64,000 nt of DNA from SIRX01 sp965213905 (GCA_965213905.1 OZ243922.1:806001-870000); one strand, 5' to 3'; positions 17,906-26,962 are shown, counted from the stretch's first letter. Numbers and translations: made by a program. Notes: generated from the letters alone by a model not told the origin.

Positions 17906-18859
17906 TCATCGCCACCCGAGCGTCGCGAGCTCTAGCTTTTCGGCTTCTTCGTCGGTCATTTCCCACCCGAGGGCTCCGGCGTTCTGGCGGGCTTGGCGCT
18001 CGTTTTTGGCGCCGGGGATCGGGAGGGTGTTCTGCCGCGTCACGAGCCAGTTGAGGGCCACCTGGGCGGGCTCTTTGTCGTGGACACCGCCGATCTCGCG
18101 CAAGATGTTCACGACCGGCTCTATTCTTTTGAGGTTCTGTTCCCCGAAGCTCTTGCCGAAGCGTCGCACGAGGCCGGAAGGCTTCGAGCCGGGTGTGTAT
18201 TTGCCGGTGAGCAAACCCTGGGCGATGGGGCTGTAGGGGATGAGCGTTACGTCGAGGTCGCGGCAGGCGTCGAGGACGCCGTTGGTCTCCGGGGCGCGCT
18301 GGAAAAGGCTGTATTCGACCTGGTTGGAGGCGAGTTCTACGTCGTGGGAGGCGAGGCGGTCGTGGGCCCGCTTCATCTGCTCCGCGCTGTAGTTGCTGAC
18401 GCCGACGTGACGGATCCTGCCTTCCTTCACCGCTTCGGCGAGCGCGTCCATGAGCTTTTCTATCTTGAGCACCGGGTTCGGGAAGTGGACTTGGTACAGG
18501 TCCACTGTGACGACCCCGAGCCGGGCGAGGCTTTTGTCGAGGGCGTCGAGCAGCGAGCGGGCGTTTATCCGGTATGGCAGCGGGGCAAACTTGGTCGCTA
18601 TTACCGGCGTGCCGTCGAAGCCGCCTTCGCGCAGGATCTCCCCGATGATGTTCTCCGAAGCCCCGTTGCCGTAGACCTCCGCCGTGTCGAAGAGCGTAAC
18701 ACCGGCGGCCATGCTGGTCCGGAACGCTTCTCCTACGTCCTGGCGATCGTACTCCTTGCCGTAGCCCCAGAGCCGCGTGGCGCCCCACGCCCAGGCCCCG
18801 ACGCCCAGCGGCTCCACGTTCAACTTCTCGGCCAACCCTATCGCGGTGCTGCTCTGCAT
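17906..18859 (-). CDS. Aldo/keto reductase
   Basis: A 317-residue AKR with TIM-barrel motifs: VTLFDTAEVYGNG (catalytic Asp and Tyr), LDKSLARLG, VDLYQVHFPNP (His) and HVGVSNYSAEQM. The catalytic Lys is in VIATKFAPLP. It would reduce aldehydes or ketones with NADPH. The ATG at 18859 is chosen because GGGAG precedes it; the open frame extends fourteen codons further. Convergent with the CoA-disulfide-reductase-like gene. Substrate unknown. Confidence 0.9.
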   Translation of the reverse strand: MQSSTAIGLAEKLNVEPLGVGAWAWGATRLWGYGKEYDRQDVGEAFRTSMAAGVTLFDTAEVYGNGASENIIGEILREGGFDGTPVIATKFAPLPYRINARSLLDALDKSLARLGVVTVDLYQVHFPNPVLKIEKLMDALAEAVKEGRIRHVGVSNYSAEQMKRAHDRLASHDVELASNQVEYSLFQRAPETNGVLDACRDLDVTLIPYSPIAQGLLTGKYTPGSKPSGLVRRFGKSFGEQNLKRIEPVVNILREIGGVHDKEPAQVALNWLVTRQNTLPIPGAKNERQARQNAGALGWEMTDEEAEKLELATLGWR

Positions 18860-19008
18860 GTGATCTCCCAGTTCTCTGAGCCTACGGTGTGGGTATAGCA
18901 CACCACACCGGTACTGCGAAGACCACCCCCAAACCGTCCCGCAGACGCAGGTTACCCCGCAAGCACAGGCTACTTCATGCGGGCGTCGAAGCCGAAGAAC
19001 GCGTCACG

Positions 19009-19842
19009 TTACCGGATCAGGACGTCCTGCTCACCCTGTACCTGATCCACGACCGACCGGCACTCGGCCCCCTCGACGCTGACATCTCCACCGAGCTCAC
19101 CGTTTTGGTTGTTCACGATCGTGCTGCAGTCCTGGATAATCCCCGCACTCTGCTGCTGGACTACACTGCCGTCCCCGGTCACGGAAGACGACGTTGTTAG
19201 AGCGGGTCCCACAGGCTCTCCGGGCGAAAGTTCCGTTTCAGGCTCTTCTATCGGGAACTCGGGCTGAGGTTCCTCCGGAGAAGGCTGCGGCATCGGCCCG
19301 GTCACCGGCGGCATCGGCGGCATCGGAGGCATTGGCTCCTGGGTCGTGCAACCACCCACGTCGGGTCCCACAACCTCGGTGGTTTCCGTGGCGGTGTTGT
19401 TCGAGTCGTCGGGGTCGGACGTGTCGCTGCCGGCCGTCGCGGTGTTCGTGGCGGTTCCCTCGGCCACCGAGCATACGGCAAACTCGACAACGGTCAACTC
19501 ACCGGGGGCCAGGTCGCCAAGGTCGCAAGTCACGGTGTTTCCCACGTTGGAACAGTCCCCGGAGATCGTGAAAAGGAACTCTGTATTCGACGGCAGATCG
19601 TCTACGACTACCGCGTTGTTCGCCGTGTCCGAGTCTGTCGAGTTGGCCACGTTCAGCTCGTAGAACAGCGGCTCTCCTACGTTGACCTGGGTCGGTGGAA
19701 AATCGAACTTCTGGACGGACAGATCCGCCGAGCCTTGCATCTGCGCCTCGGCCGGCTGCGCCATCACGCCCGCAACCAGCACCGCGATTAGAAAACCAAG
19801 AAAACGAACGGCGTATCCGGTCCTAATCCTCGCCACAACCAT
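19009..19842 (-). CDS. Secreted DUF11-domain surface protein with Pro-rich tail
   Basis: 277 residues. An N-terminal signal peptide (hydrophobic FLGFLIAVLVAGVM, cleavage near AEA) precedes one DUF11 beta-sandwich (about 35-145: LSVQKFDFPPTQVNVGEP, DLPSNTEF, DLGDLAPGE, NTATAGSDTSDPDDSNN). Then comes a Pro/Met/Glu-rich linker with PMPPMPP repeats and a C-terminal Gln/Asn/Val-rich region ending in VQGEQDVLIR. DUF11 domains are found in surface adhesive proteins. ATG 19842 has a strong AGGAGG just upstream. In this sequence the upstream PhoD frame, shifted by a duplication, runs into this gene without a stop. No sorting signal was seen. Confidence 0.8.
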   Translation of the reverse strand: MVVARIRTGYAVRFLGFLIAVLVAGVMAQPAEAQMQGSADLSVQKFDFPPTQVNVGEPLFYELNVANSTDSDTANNAVVVDDLPSNTEFLFTISGDCSNVGNTVTCDLGDLAPGELTVVEFAVCSVAEGTATNTATAGSDTSDPDDSNNTATETTEVVGPDVGGCTTQEPMPPMPPMPPVTGPMPQPSPEEPQPEFPIEEPETELSPGEPVGPALTTSSSVTGDGSVVQQQSAGIIQDCSTIVNNQNGELGGDVSVEGAECRSVVDQVQGEQDVLIR

Positions 19843-19949
19843 CCTTACCTCCTCGTTGGATCCGTAGTGCTTTTTACGCTTTTTCGGGGGGCGACGGGAC
19901 GCTCCGTACGTCGCACCGTCTCTTTCTATGCCCCGCTTCAGGCTGTCCG

Positions 19950-21819
19950 CTATCGTGCGGGTACCGTGGCCGGGACGTCGGTGCGCTGGATCTCGACCCG
20001 CCCGTCGGGAACCCGGAACCGCGCCAGCGTGTACATCTCGGATTGGGGTTCTTGTATCGTACGGACCGCTTTCATCGTGCAGATCAACTCGTCTTTCTTT
20101 ACTTCCATCAGGTTGTATCCGTGGGCGGAGGAGTCGTTGAATACGAAGTGCGGGTTGCTCGGCTGCTGGAGCGCGGTTTGTAGCTCGGCGAAGGCTTGTC
20201 CGGTTAGCGGTGGAATCCGCGAGTTGTCCCCGGCCCCGCCGTTGTCCGCGCCCAAAGCGAGCTCGAAGAGGTTGGAAGAGGTTGGAAGAGGTTATGGAAC
20301 CGCAAACAAAAGCCGTGCCGACGGCGTTCGGGGGCTCGTTTACGGGGTTGTCGTAGTTCTCTTTGACGTATCCGGCTATAAAGGTGTGGATGTCGCCGGT
20401 TATCGCGACGACGTTCTCCGTCCCGCTCTCCCGGACCCGGCGCGAGATCTCCCGCCGCTCGGCCTGGTAGCCGTCCCATTGGCCGAGGCTCAAGTAGACG
20501 CCGTCACCGTTGGAGTTCCGGGATACGTCCGAGAAGATCTCGTCCGCCCCACCCTGGAGGTAGGTGTTCGCCAGCTTGAGCTGCATGACCATCGTCTCGT
20601 TGCCCCAAATTTTCCACTTCCGGGGCGAGCTCATGATCCTGTTCAAGAAGTAGCGTTTTTGCTGGTCGCCGAGCATGGTACGTCCCTCCGCGGCGATCTC
20701 GTCGCAGCCGGGCGTCAGGTACTTGTCTGTGGTCTGTTCTCCGCAGGGGTGCGAATCTCGGTAGAGCCGCTCGTCGGTCAACACCAGTTCCATAAGGTTT
20801 CCGAAGGAAAAAGAGCGGTAGATGCCGATCTCCTCCGTAGGGTCTTCGACGCCGCGCTCGTAGCGGACCTTCCCGCGGTTGGGCGAGACACCCAGTGCAG
20901 CCGTACCAATCGGCTGGTACTCGGCCCAGGCCCGGTTGGCGCGGGAGCGTCGTCCCGGCTGATCCGGGGGGTTCACCTCTCCTGAAGGGTTCACCCCGTA
21001 GCAATCGTTTACGAACTCGTGGTCATCCCAGATGATGATAAAGGCGTAGCGCTCGTGGGCCCGCTGTAGGTTCCTGTCCGACCGGTACTTCTTGTAGGCA
21101 AATCGGTAGTCCCGGAGGCTCTTGGCTTCGAAACCGTCGTCGCCGTTTCTATCTCGGGGGAACTTGAACTGCCGCCTCTCCGGTCCGCCACCCTGGAAAG
21201 CGTTTCCGCCCGGGGGCGGCACGGTCTCGTAGATGTAGTCCCCGAGGTGAAAGATGTAGTCTATATTTTCCTCGGAGAGGTAAGACAGCGCGGTATAGTA
21301 GCCGTTGGTGTAATCCTGGCAGGAGATGTAGCCGAACCGGATCCTCTCCACGTCGGCATTCGGCGCCGGTAACGTCTTGAAGCGCCCGGTGCGGCTCGCG
21401 TTGCCGTCGTAGATAAACCGGTAGTAGTAGGTCGTGAAAGGCTTGAGCTCGCGCCGGCCGTTCAGTTGTATCTTGACGGTGTTGTCCTTGGACGCGCTGG
21501 TCCGCGCCGTGCCGCGCAGGATGGGCCTGCGAAACGTGTTGTCCCGGGATATCTCCCAAGCCACCCGGTTGCCGCCCGTCAACGACCCCAGACGGGTCCA
21601 CAACACGATGCCGTTTTTCTGCGGGTCCCCGGAGGCAACGCTTTGTGGAAAAGTTTCCGGGTTTATCTTGCGTACCCGGAACAAGTCCGCAGCTTCCGTT
21701 TCGCTAATGCCCGGTCCCGCGCCCGTTCCAGCCCAGACTACCACCCCGGCGGACAGCGAGTAACGCAGAAAATCTTTCCGGTTTAAATAAAATTCTTCCC
21801 GATAATTGTCGCCAGCCAA
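19950..21819 (-). pseudogene. phoD: PhoD-type alkaline phosphatase disrupted by a 10-bp tandem duplication
   Basis: With one 10-bp copy removed at 20271-20290 the gene reads as a 619-residue PhoD phosphodiesterase/phosphatase that releases phosphate outside the cell. Motifs: N-terminal Tat-like NRKDFLRYS, a fibronectin-like section (SLTGGNRVAWEISRD), LGDYIYE, WDDHEFVND, GDIHTF and the real C-terminus (DNGGAGDNSRIPPLTGQ to TDVPATVPAR, in another frame, ending at 19950). As given, translation after codon ~510 changes frame and continues about 150 nonsense residues into the downstream DUF11 gene. TTG start with GAGGGG upstream. PHO-box-like repeats lie upstream (21902-21930). The lesion may be reversible by slippage. 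Confidence 0.9.
20271..20290. repeat. 10-bp tandem duplication causing the phoD frameshift
   Basis: GTTGGAAGAG occurs twice in a row (20271-20280, 20281-20290), with a degenerate third copy (GCTCGAAGAG) just before. Deleting one copy restores SSNLFELALGADNGG and the normal PhoD C-terminus. Confidence 0.95.
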
Positions 21820-21901
21820 AGCTACCCCTCTCTTTCAGTGTCCTTCAAAAGTTTCCGGCACTCATACGCCGCAGCAGGTTATCAACCCGCCGAATGCCCG
21901 A

Positions 21902-21930
21902 GGTTAAACGCGTGTAAATTTCAGGTTAAT
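21902..21930 (-). promoter_or_regulatory. PHO-box-like direct repeats upstream of phoD
   Basis: On the minus strand, TTAACC (ending 21929), TTTACAC and TTTAACC follow one another at 11- and 10-bp steps, ahead of the phoD TTG. PhoP/PhoB-type response regulators bind direct repeats with about 11-bp period. Assignment rests on pattern and on the phosphatase downstream. Confidence 0.5.
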
Positions 21931-21939
21931 TGTTAGCGT

Positions 21940-21969
21940 CGTTATTTGTGTAAGCGTTATTTGTGTAAG
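21940..21969. repeat. Perfect 15-bp tandem repeat in the phoD upstream region
   Basis: CGTTATTTGTGTAAG occurs twice head-to-tail (21940-21954, 21955-21969). On the phoD strand each copy contains TTACAC, related to the adjacent PHO-box-like elements. It lies between phoD and the divergent gene at 22078. Confidence 0.8.
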
Positions 21970-22077
21970 ATACCGTATTGGAACGACGGATACTTTTTAC
22001 TTCGTTTTTAGCCTATTTTTAGTGGAGATTTGACCTTCTTGTAACCACAGGTTCCGGCTTTTCGGGTACTTTGAAGG

Positions 22078-22545
22078 TTGGTGCGAAAGGACGATCAAAA
22101 ACATCCGGCGGTAAATCCTCGGGCGGAAAGTTTCGAGGGTTCACCTGTTTCGGACGCTCTCGGAATGGTTCCGCGGGCCGTGATTCTGGAAGACAACCCG
22201 TCCATTTGCGCCGCCCTGGAGTACCTGATGCTACGCGAAGGTTACGTGGTGGAGCTTTTGCGAGAGGGTTCCCCGACGGCGCCCGGCCCGGCGTTGCTGC
22301 TCGCGGGAGCCGCGGACCGCAGCGGCCTGAACGTTTTCAAAGTCCGTAACGTGGCCCCGGTTTCAGGGAAGCTTCTCGGGAGCGGGCTTCCAGAGGTTCT
22401 GCCCTTTCAGGCAGAGGGCATCCGCGCCTTTGTCCCGATACCGTTCGGCTCAAAGGACGTACTGCGGGTCGTAAGGGCGGTGGACGGGTTCGGGGTCCGG
22501 AAGAGCCCGGATAACGTGCAGCCGGTGAAGTGGCGGAGGTCGTGA
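22078..22545 (+). CDS. Degenerate receiver-like protein
   Basis: 155 residues. The middle section AVILEDNPSICAALEYLMLREGYVVELL matches the first strand and helix of a response-regulator receiver domain, with the acidic pair ED. The C-terminal IPFGSKDVLRVVRAVDG matches the last strand, switch Lys region and helix, although the usual KP is IP. Between them the expected phospho-acceptor Asp segment is not recognisable. No output domain follows. TTG start at 22078; an ATG further in (22168) would begin just before the receiver part. Probably a phosphorylation-independent or decaying receiver. It diverges from phoD. Confidence 0.55.
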   Translation: MVRKDDQKHPAVNPRAESFEGSPVSDALGMVPRAVILEDNPSICAALEYLMLREGYVVELLREGSPTAPGPALLLAGAADRSGLNVFKVRNVAPVSGKLLGSGLPEVLPFQAEGIRAFVPIPFGSKDVLRVVRAVDGFGVRKSPDNVQPVKWRRS

Positions 22546-22616
22546 ACGTCGCCGTGTGGCGGTTCTACGGGCGGTGCTCGGTAGTCACCGTTCCTCCCCC
22601 CTAACCCGGTAGTAGC

Positions 22617-23975
22617 CTAACCCGGTATCCGGGCGACGGCCTCTTCTACCTCCTGCTCTGGGTGCTCGACGTCCCGAAGGTCCCCCGCCAGGTAGCGTTC
22701 GTAGGCGGCGAAATCGAAGTGGCCGTGGCCGCAGAGGTTGAAGAGGATGACTTTTTCTTCACCGGACTCTTTAGCTTCCAGGGCCAGGTCTATCGTTGCC
22801 CGGATCGCGTGGTTCACCTCCGGCGCGGGGACGATGCCCTCGGTCCGGGCGAACGTCAAGCCTGCCTCGAAGGTCGGGTTCTGCGGGTAGGCGCGGGCTT
22901 CGACCAGGCCCGCATCCACCAGGGCGGATACTATCGGGGACTCGCCGTGGTAGCGGAGACCGCCGGCGTGGATGCCCGGCGGCACGAACGAATGACCCAG
23001 GGTGTACATCTTCATCATCGGGGTGGTGCCGGCGGTGTCGCCGAAGTCGTAGACGAAGTGTCCTTTGGTGAGCGTCGGGCAGGAGGCGGGCTCGACGGCG
23101 ACGAGGCGTGTATCTTTGCCGCCTTTGAGGTTTTCACGCAGGAACGGAAACGCCACGCCGCCGAAGTTAGAGCCGCCGCCCGCGCACCCGACCACGACGT
23201 CCGGGTACTCGCCGGCGAGCTCCATTTGTCCCAGGGCCTCCTGCCCGATCACGGTCTGGTGCAACAGGACGTGGTTGAGGACGCTGCCTAACGAATACTT
23301 GGTGTCCTCGCTGGAGACGGCGTCCTCGACGGCCTCGCTGATGGCGATGCCGAGTGAACCGGGGGAGTCGGGAAGTTCTTCCAGGATGTTACGGCCGGCC
23401 TGGGTGAGGTCTGTAGGGCTGGCGTAAACCTGTGCGCCGTAGGTCTCCATCATGTTGCGGCGGTAGGGTTTCTGGCCGTAGCTAACGCGGACCATGTACA
23501 CGGTGCAGTCGAGGTCCATCTGGCGGCAGGCGAAGGCGAGGGAGGAGCCCCACTGGCCGGCGCCGGTCTCGGTGGTGAGGCGGGCAACGCCTTCTTCCCG
23601 GTTGTAGTAGGCCTGGGGGACGGCGGTGTTCGGTTTGTGGCTGCCGGCGGGCGAGACACCCTCGTACTTGTAGTAAATGTGGGCCGGGGTGTCGAGGTGC
23701 TTTTCCAGGCGCCGGGCGCGGAACAGCGGCGTGGGGCGCCAGAGGCTGTAGATCTCGCGCACTTCCTCGGGAATCGGGACGTTCGGCTCGTCCGTTACCT
23801 CCTGGCGGATGATCTCTTGCGGGAAGATGGGGGCGAACGCTTCGGGGCCGACGGGCTCGCGGCTCTCGGGGTTTAGCGGTGGTTCGAGGTCGAAGGGGAG
23901 GTCCGGGACCAGGTTGTACCAGCTCTCCGGCAGGCTCTTCTCGTCCAGCAGGAATTTGGTGGGTTCCATTTTCAC
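22617..23975 (-). CDS. trpB: Tryptophan synthase beta-like protein TrpB2
   Basis: 452-residue PLP enzyme of the TrpB2 group (longer N-terminus than classical TrpB). The PLP Lys is in GSHKPNTA, the catalytic Glu in TETGAGQWGSS and the phosphate-binding loop is GCAGGGSNFGG. It condenses indole with serine to form tryptophan. TrpB2 forms often act without TrpA and may salvage indole. No trpA or other trp gene is nearby, supporting a stand-alone role. ATG start; the gene precedes the beta-lactamase-fold gene on the same strand but is about 26 bp downstream of it. Confidence 0.92.
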   Translation of the reverse strand: MKMEPTKFLLDEKSLPESWYNLVPDLPFDLEPPLNPESREPVGPEAFAPIFPQEIIRQEVTDEPNVPIPEEVREIYSLWRPTPLFRARRLEKHLDTPAHIYYKYEGVSPAGSHKPNTAVPQAYYNREEGVARLTTETGAGQWGSSLAFACRQMDLDCTVYMVRVSYGQKPYRRNMMETYGAQVYASPTDLTQAGRNILEELPDSPGSLGIAISEAVEDAVSSEDTKYSLGSVLNHVLLHQTVIGQEALGQMELAGEYPDVVVGCAGGGSNFGGVAFPFLRENLKGGKDTRLVAVEPASCPTLTKGHFVYDFGDTAGTTPMMKMYTLGHSFVPPGIHAGGLRYHGESPIVSALVDAGLVEARAYPQNPTFEAGLTFARTEGIVPAPEVNHAIRATIDLALEAKESGEEKVILFNLCGHGHFDFAAYERYLAGDLRDVEHPEQEVEEAVARIPG

Positions 23976-24001
23976 GCCTTTCTAAAAGTATTTGAGGTAG
24001 A

Positions 24002-25174
24002 TTAGCTTTCGTTTCCGGGCCCGAAAGCCTGGTAGGTGGCGGCGGATATTTCTTGTATGGCAGTCCGGGCCGTGCTTTCTCCCAGGCCGTCGGTAAACAC
24101 CACGATAAAGTAGTTTTTCCGTGGACCACCGGGGGCTTTGTAGGATACGACCCCGGCGTCGCTGAAGTTGGTCCCGTAGGTGCCGATCTTGTGCGCCACC
24201 CGGGCGTCCGGCGGCAAGCCGCCCGGTATGCGATCTTCGGAGAAGGTGTTGGTCATCGCGGAGAGCATTTCTTTTGAGGATTCCGGTGACGTGTAATCGG
24301 GGTCCGCTATTTTCTGCAACATTAGCATCACGTCGTCCGCCGTGGTGGTGTTGGGGATCCAGTACTCCGTGTCGTAAGCTCCTATGTCGTTCATCTCCGC
24401 CTGTATGTTCTCTTGGCCCAGGTAACGGGTTAACATTTTCCAGGCGGTGTTGTCGCTATCGTTCACGAGGTAGAAGGCACACTCGCGCAGCGTGAGCGTG
24501 TAGCCTACCTCGTAGGTGTGCAGCACGCCGGTCCCGTAGCTTTGCACGTCGGAAGGTTGCATGGTGATGTCGTCGTCGAGGTCCACCGCGCCCCGGGCGG
24601 CGGATTTGTAGAGCGCGAGGAGGGTCGGCAACTTGCCGATGCTCGCGGCAAAGAAGGTTTCGTCGGCTCCCAGCGAAACCTGCTCTCCCGATGAGGGATC
24701 CAGGACCTTCACCCCGTATACGCCCCCGTAGTAGTCCGCTATCTCCCCGAGGCGTTCTTCGAGGGCGACGGTGTCCCCGGCAAGCCCGGTGTCCCCGGCA
24801 GGCCCGGTATTCCCCGACGCGGGAGCGGGATCATCTACGGGTTCCACCCCGGAAGCCTCGGGTTTGGAGGGCGCCGACTCCGGTTGGGAAGCTATCGGCT
24901 CGACTGCCGTCCGCACCGTCGCTCCGCGGCCCCCGGCGTCGAGGGCGAAAGCCACGGCTGCACCCGCAAAGACGACCAGGGCCACCACTACCGCAGAGTA
25001 CAGAACCCTCCTACGCCGGCGCCGGAACTCTCGCCGGGCGAGGCCACGCTCCCGGCCACTCCCTGATGGGCCCCGGGCGCCGCCGGGTCTACTTTTTCTC
25101 GGCCGGTGTCTCCGGCCGTCGTGGGAGCTTTGGTCTGGCAGTTCGGAGACACCTTCCTCTTTTTGCGGCCCCAC
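24002..25174 (-). CDS. Membrane-anchored class A beta-lactamase-fold serine hydrolase
   Basis: 390 residues. A basic cytoplasmic N-terminus (many Arg) is followed by one membrane helix (57-79), a Pro/Ser/Gly-rich spacer (about 90-135) and a class A beta-lactamase fold. Catalytic motifs: SIGK (178-181) for the nucleophile Ser and Lys, SDN (240-242) and HKIGTYG in place of KTG. This is a type II signal-anchored extracellular hydrolase acting on beta-lactams or cell-wall peptides. The KIG variant and lack of an obvious Glu166 loop argue for caution over real antibiotic hydrolysis. GTG start is uncertain. A perfect palindrome is found about 107 bp upstream. Confidence 0.8.
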   Translation of the reverse strand: MGPQKEEGVSELPDQSSHDGRRHRPRKSRPGGARGPSGSGRERGLARREFRRRRRRVLYSAVVVALVVFAGAAVAFALDAGGRGATVRTAVEPIASQPESAPSKPEASGVEPVDDPAPASGNTGPAGDTGLAGDTVALEERLGEIADYYGGVYGVKVLDPSSGEQVSLGADETFFAASIGKLPTLLALYKSAARGAVDLDDDITMQPSDVQSYGTGVLHTYEVGYTLTLRECAFYLVNDSDNTAWKMLTRYLGQENIQAEMNDIGAYDTEYWIPNTTTADDVMLMLQKIADPDYTSPESSKEMLSAMTNTFSEDRIPGGLPPDARVAHKIGTYGTNFSDAGVVSYKAPGGPRKNYFIVVFTDGLGESTARTAIQEISAATYQAFGPGNES

Positions 25175-25280
25175 GCCTCTGTCAGGGAGCCGAAAGGTTT
25201 TTCTCTATCAACTCTGGTTGGAAAGTAAAGACCCCCACGTCGCGGGTGTCAACCGAGGCACGGTCCTAATAGATAGGAGC

Positions 25281-25296
25281 CTGGTAACGTTACCAG
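25281..25296. promoter_or_regulatory. Perfect 16-bp palindrome, candidate operator
   Basis: CTGGTAACGTTACCAG is its own reverse complement with no spacer. It lies about 107 bp upstream of the beta-lactamase-fold gene (minus strand), in a gap with no coding sequence. A TetR- or MarR-type dimer would fit such a site; the regulator is unknown. Confidence 0.5.
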
Positions 25297-25404
25297 AGGC
25301 ACGAGCGGGGTACGAAGCGGGAGTTTCGGGGGTTTTAGGGATCGAACTCCCCACAAAGGTACCGTAAGGCTTAGCCGAGCTTCTCCGGGTATTCCCCCGG
25401 TGTG

Positions 25405-25436
25405 CCGGCGTGGCGGAAACGACACCGCCACGCCGG
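25405..25436 (-). terminator. Hairpin after the PhoX gene
   Basis: Perfect 12-bp stem (25405-25416 with 25425-25436) and eight-base loop, 17 bases beyond the PhoX stop. It lacks a long T tract, so it may be a weak or Rho-assisted terminator. Confidence 0.6.
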
Positions 25437-25453
25437 TAAGCCGGGTTTGCTTT

Positions 25454-26962
25454 CTAAGCCAGGGATACCCCGAGGCTTTTGTAACCGGCGGCCTCCCAGG
25501 GGCTCAAGCCGTGCTCGTCGGCGGCCTCGGCGAGTTCGCCGGAGACGTTGGGCCCCAGGCCGGCCGGCGGTGCAGCGTAGGCCATCTGGCGCTGACGGTT
25601 ACGGTTTATCCGGCCGAACGGACCCCAGATCACGAACGTCAGGCCCGGGTTCTGGATGTTGACGAAAAAGGTCTTGCCGTCGGGGGCGAAGGTGCAGCCG
25701 GCGAGCTCGGAGTCGTTGAGCCGGTTGCGGGCGAATTCGTAGGTCTCGCCGTCCGGCGTGATGCCCATGATGCGGTCGGTGCCGCTCCCGTCCTCGCAAA
25801 ACCACACGTCGCCCCACGGGGCCACTACGAGGTTGTCCGGGCTCTGCATGTTGTTTGCGTCCCGGCCTTCGAAGAAGAGTTCTAATGTTTCGGTGGCCGG
25901 GACGTAGCGCCAGATCTGGCCGAGCCGTTCCTCGCCGCCGGCGGTGTCGTCGAACCAGAATGCCCCGCCGGAGAAGTCCGCGCCTTCCAGACGGTTGAAC
26001 CGGGCGCAGTCTTTGGCGAGCGCGTCCGTGTGGGCAAACTCCGGGCGAACGTCGCGCCAGACGACGCCGAACCGCTGTCCCTGGCGGGCGAGGTCGGTGT
26101 TGTAGTTCGGCCGCTCTTCTATGGAGAGCGCCTGGAGCTTGCCGCCCTTTTGGTACGCGCCGGGGCCGAGGTTCCGGGCGTTCGGGATGAAACGGTAGAG
26201 GAAGCTGGAGCGGCTGCCGGCTTCCATCTCACTGTTGGGATCGTCGGGTATGGGCTGCCGGAAGTCGTCCTCGGTCAGGTAGGCGATGCCGGTGCGCGGG
26301 TCTATCCCGATGGCTTCGTGGGAGAAGAACCCCATGTCCAGTATTGGCTCGTCGGAGAGGGTCTGGCTGCCGTCGGGGGGCACCTCGAAGCAGTATCCGT
26401 GGGTTTTATTGGCGGCTCCGCCGGCGGCCCGGATGCGGGTCTCCTCGCAGGTGATCCAGGTTCCCCAAGGCGTCGGCCCTCCCGAGCAGTTGCGGTTGGT
26501 GCCGGAAGAGGTCACGTAGTCTTTGATTTCTTTATGGTTCGGCCCGATAACTATGCCGGTCGTGCCGCCGGGCTGCGCGGGATCGTAGGGGTTCTCCCCT
26601 ACCACTGGAGCGTCGTCTCCCGCCAGATCCCCCGGAGACAACTCGTGGTTCCTTACCAGGATAGTCGTGTTCTTCGGCCCCTGGAAAGCCGCCATGCCGT
26701 CGTGGTCACCCGGCGCCGGCTTGCCGCCGGAAAGGTTCGTGCACTGCTCGGAGACGATCCGGTACTTAAAGCCCCGGGGCAAGTCCAGAATTCCGTTCTG
26801 GTCTTCTTTTAACGGACCAAAACCCGCCGAACTACCGTTGCCCCGACCCGGCCGCGCCAAAGCCTCCGCAGGGCCGAGCGCCAGCGCCGCCGCGCCCAAC
26901 CCTCCGGCCGTGAGGAACTTTTTGCGGCTTATGCGCCGGTCCCAATTGCCTTGAATACTCAA
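25454..26962 (-). CDS. phoX: PhoX-family (DUF839) alkaline phosphatase
   Basis: 502 residues, with a Tat-type signal (SRKKFLTAGG then Ala-rich hydrophobic stretch). The metal-site section GGPTPWGTWITCEE is the recognisable PhoX signature, Glu residues there bind the Fe/Ca cofactor. Other beta-propeller segments include HEAIGIDPRTGIAYLTEDDF and PDNLVVAPWGDVWFCEDG. PhoX releases phosphate from organic esters outside the cell, using Ca and Fe instead of Zn. TTG start with GGGGAGG eight bases upstream. An 11-bp-spaced repeat array lies upstream (27029-27068). It sits next to a phoD gene, so phosphate scavenging is a local theme. Confidence 0.88.
   Translation of the reverse strand: MSIQGNWDRRISRKKFLTAGGLGAAALALGPAEALARPGRGNGSSAGFGPLKEDQNGILDLPRGFKYRIVSEQCTNLSGGKPAPGDHDGMAAFQGPKNTTILVRNHELSPGDLAGDDAPVVGENPYDPAQPGGTTGIVIGPNHKEIKDYVTSSGTNRNCSGGPTPWGTWITCEETRIRAAGGAANKTHGYCFEVPPDGSQTLSDEPILDMGFFSHEAIGIDPRTGIAYLTEDDFRQPIPDDPNSEMEAGSRSSFLYRFIPNARNLGPGAYQKGGKLQALSIEERPNYNTDLARQGQRFGVVWRDVRPEFAHTDALAKDCARFNRLEGADFSGGAFWFDDTAGGEERLGQIWRYVPATETLELFFEGRDANNMQSPDNLVVAPWGDVWFCEDGSGTDRIMGITPDGETYEFARNRLNDSELAGCTFAPDGKTFFVNIQNPGLTFVIWGPFGRINRNRQRQMAYAAPPAGLGPNVSGELAEAADEHGLSPWEAAGYKSLGVSLA

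Noticed and set aside
19867..20985. 372-residue open frame antisense to phoD
   Set aside because: No motifs or ribosome site; it mirrors the third-position GC of phoD.
19009..21819. A 936-residue PhoD-DUF11 fusion protein
   Set aside because: The DUF11 part has its own ATG, ribosome site and signal peptide, and the frame joining them arises from a 10-bp duplication with about 150 nonsense residues between.
25310..25350. tRNA-like T-arm (GTTCGAT on the minus strand)
   Set aside because: The flanking bases do not form a five-pair T stem and no acceptor or anticodon arm fits.
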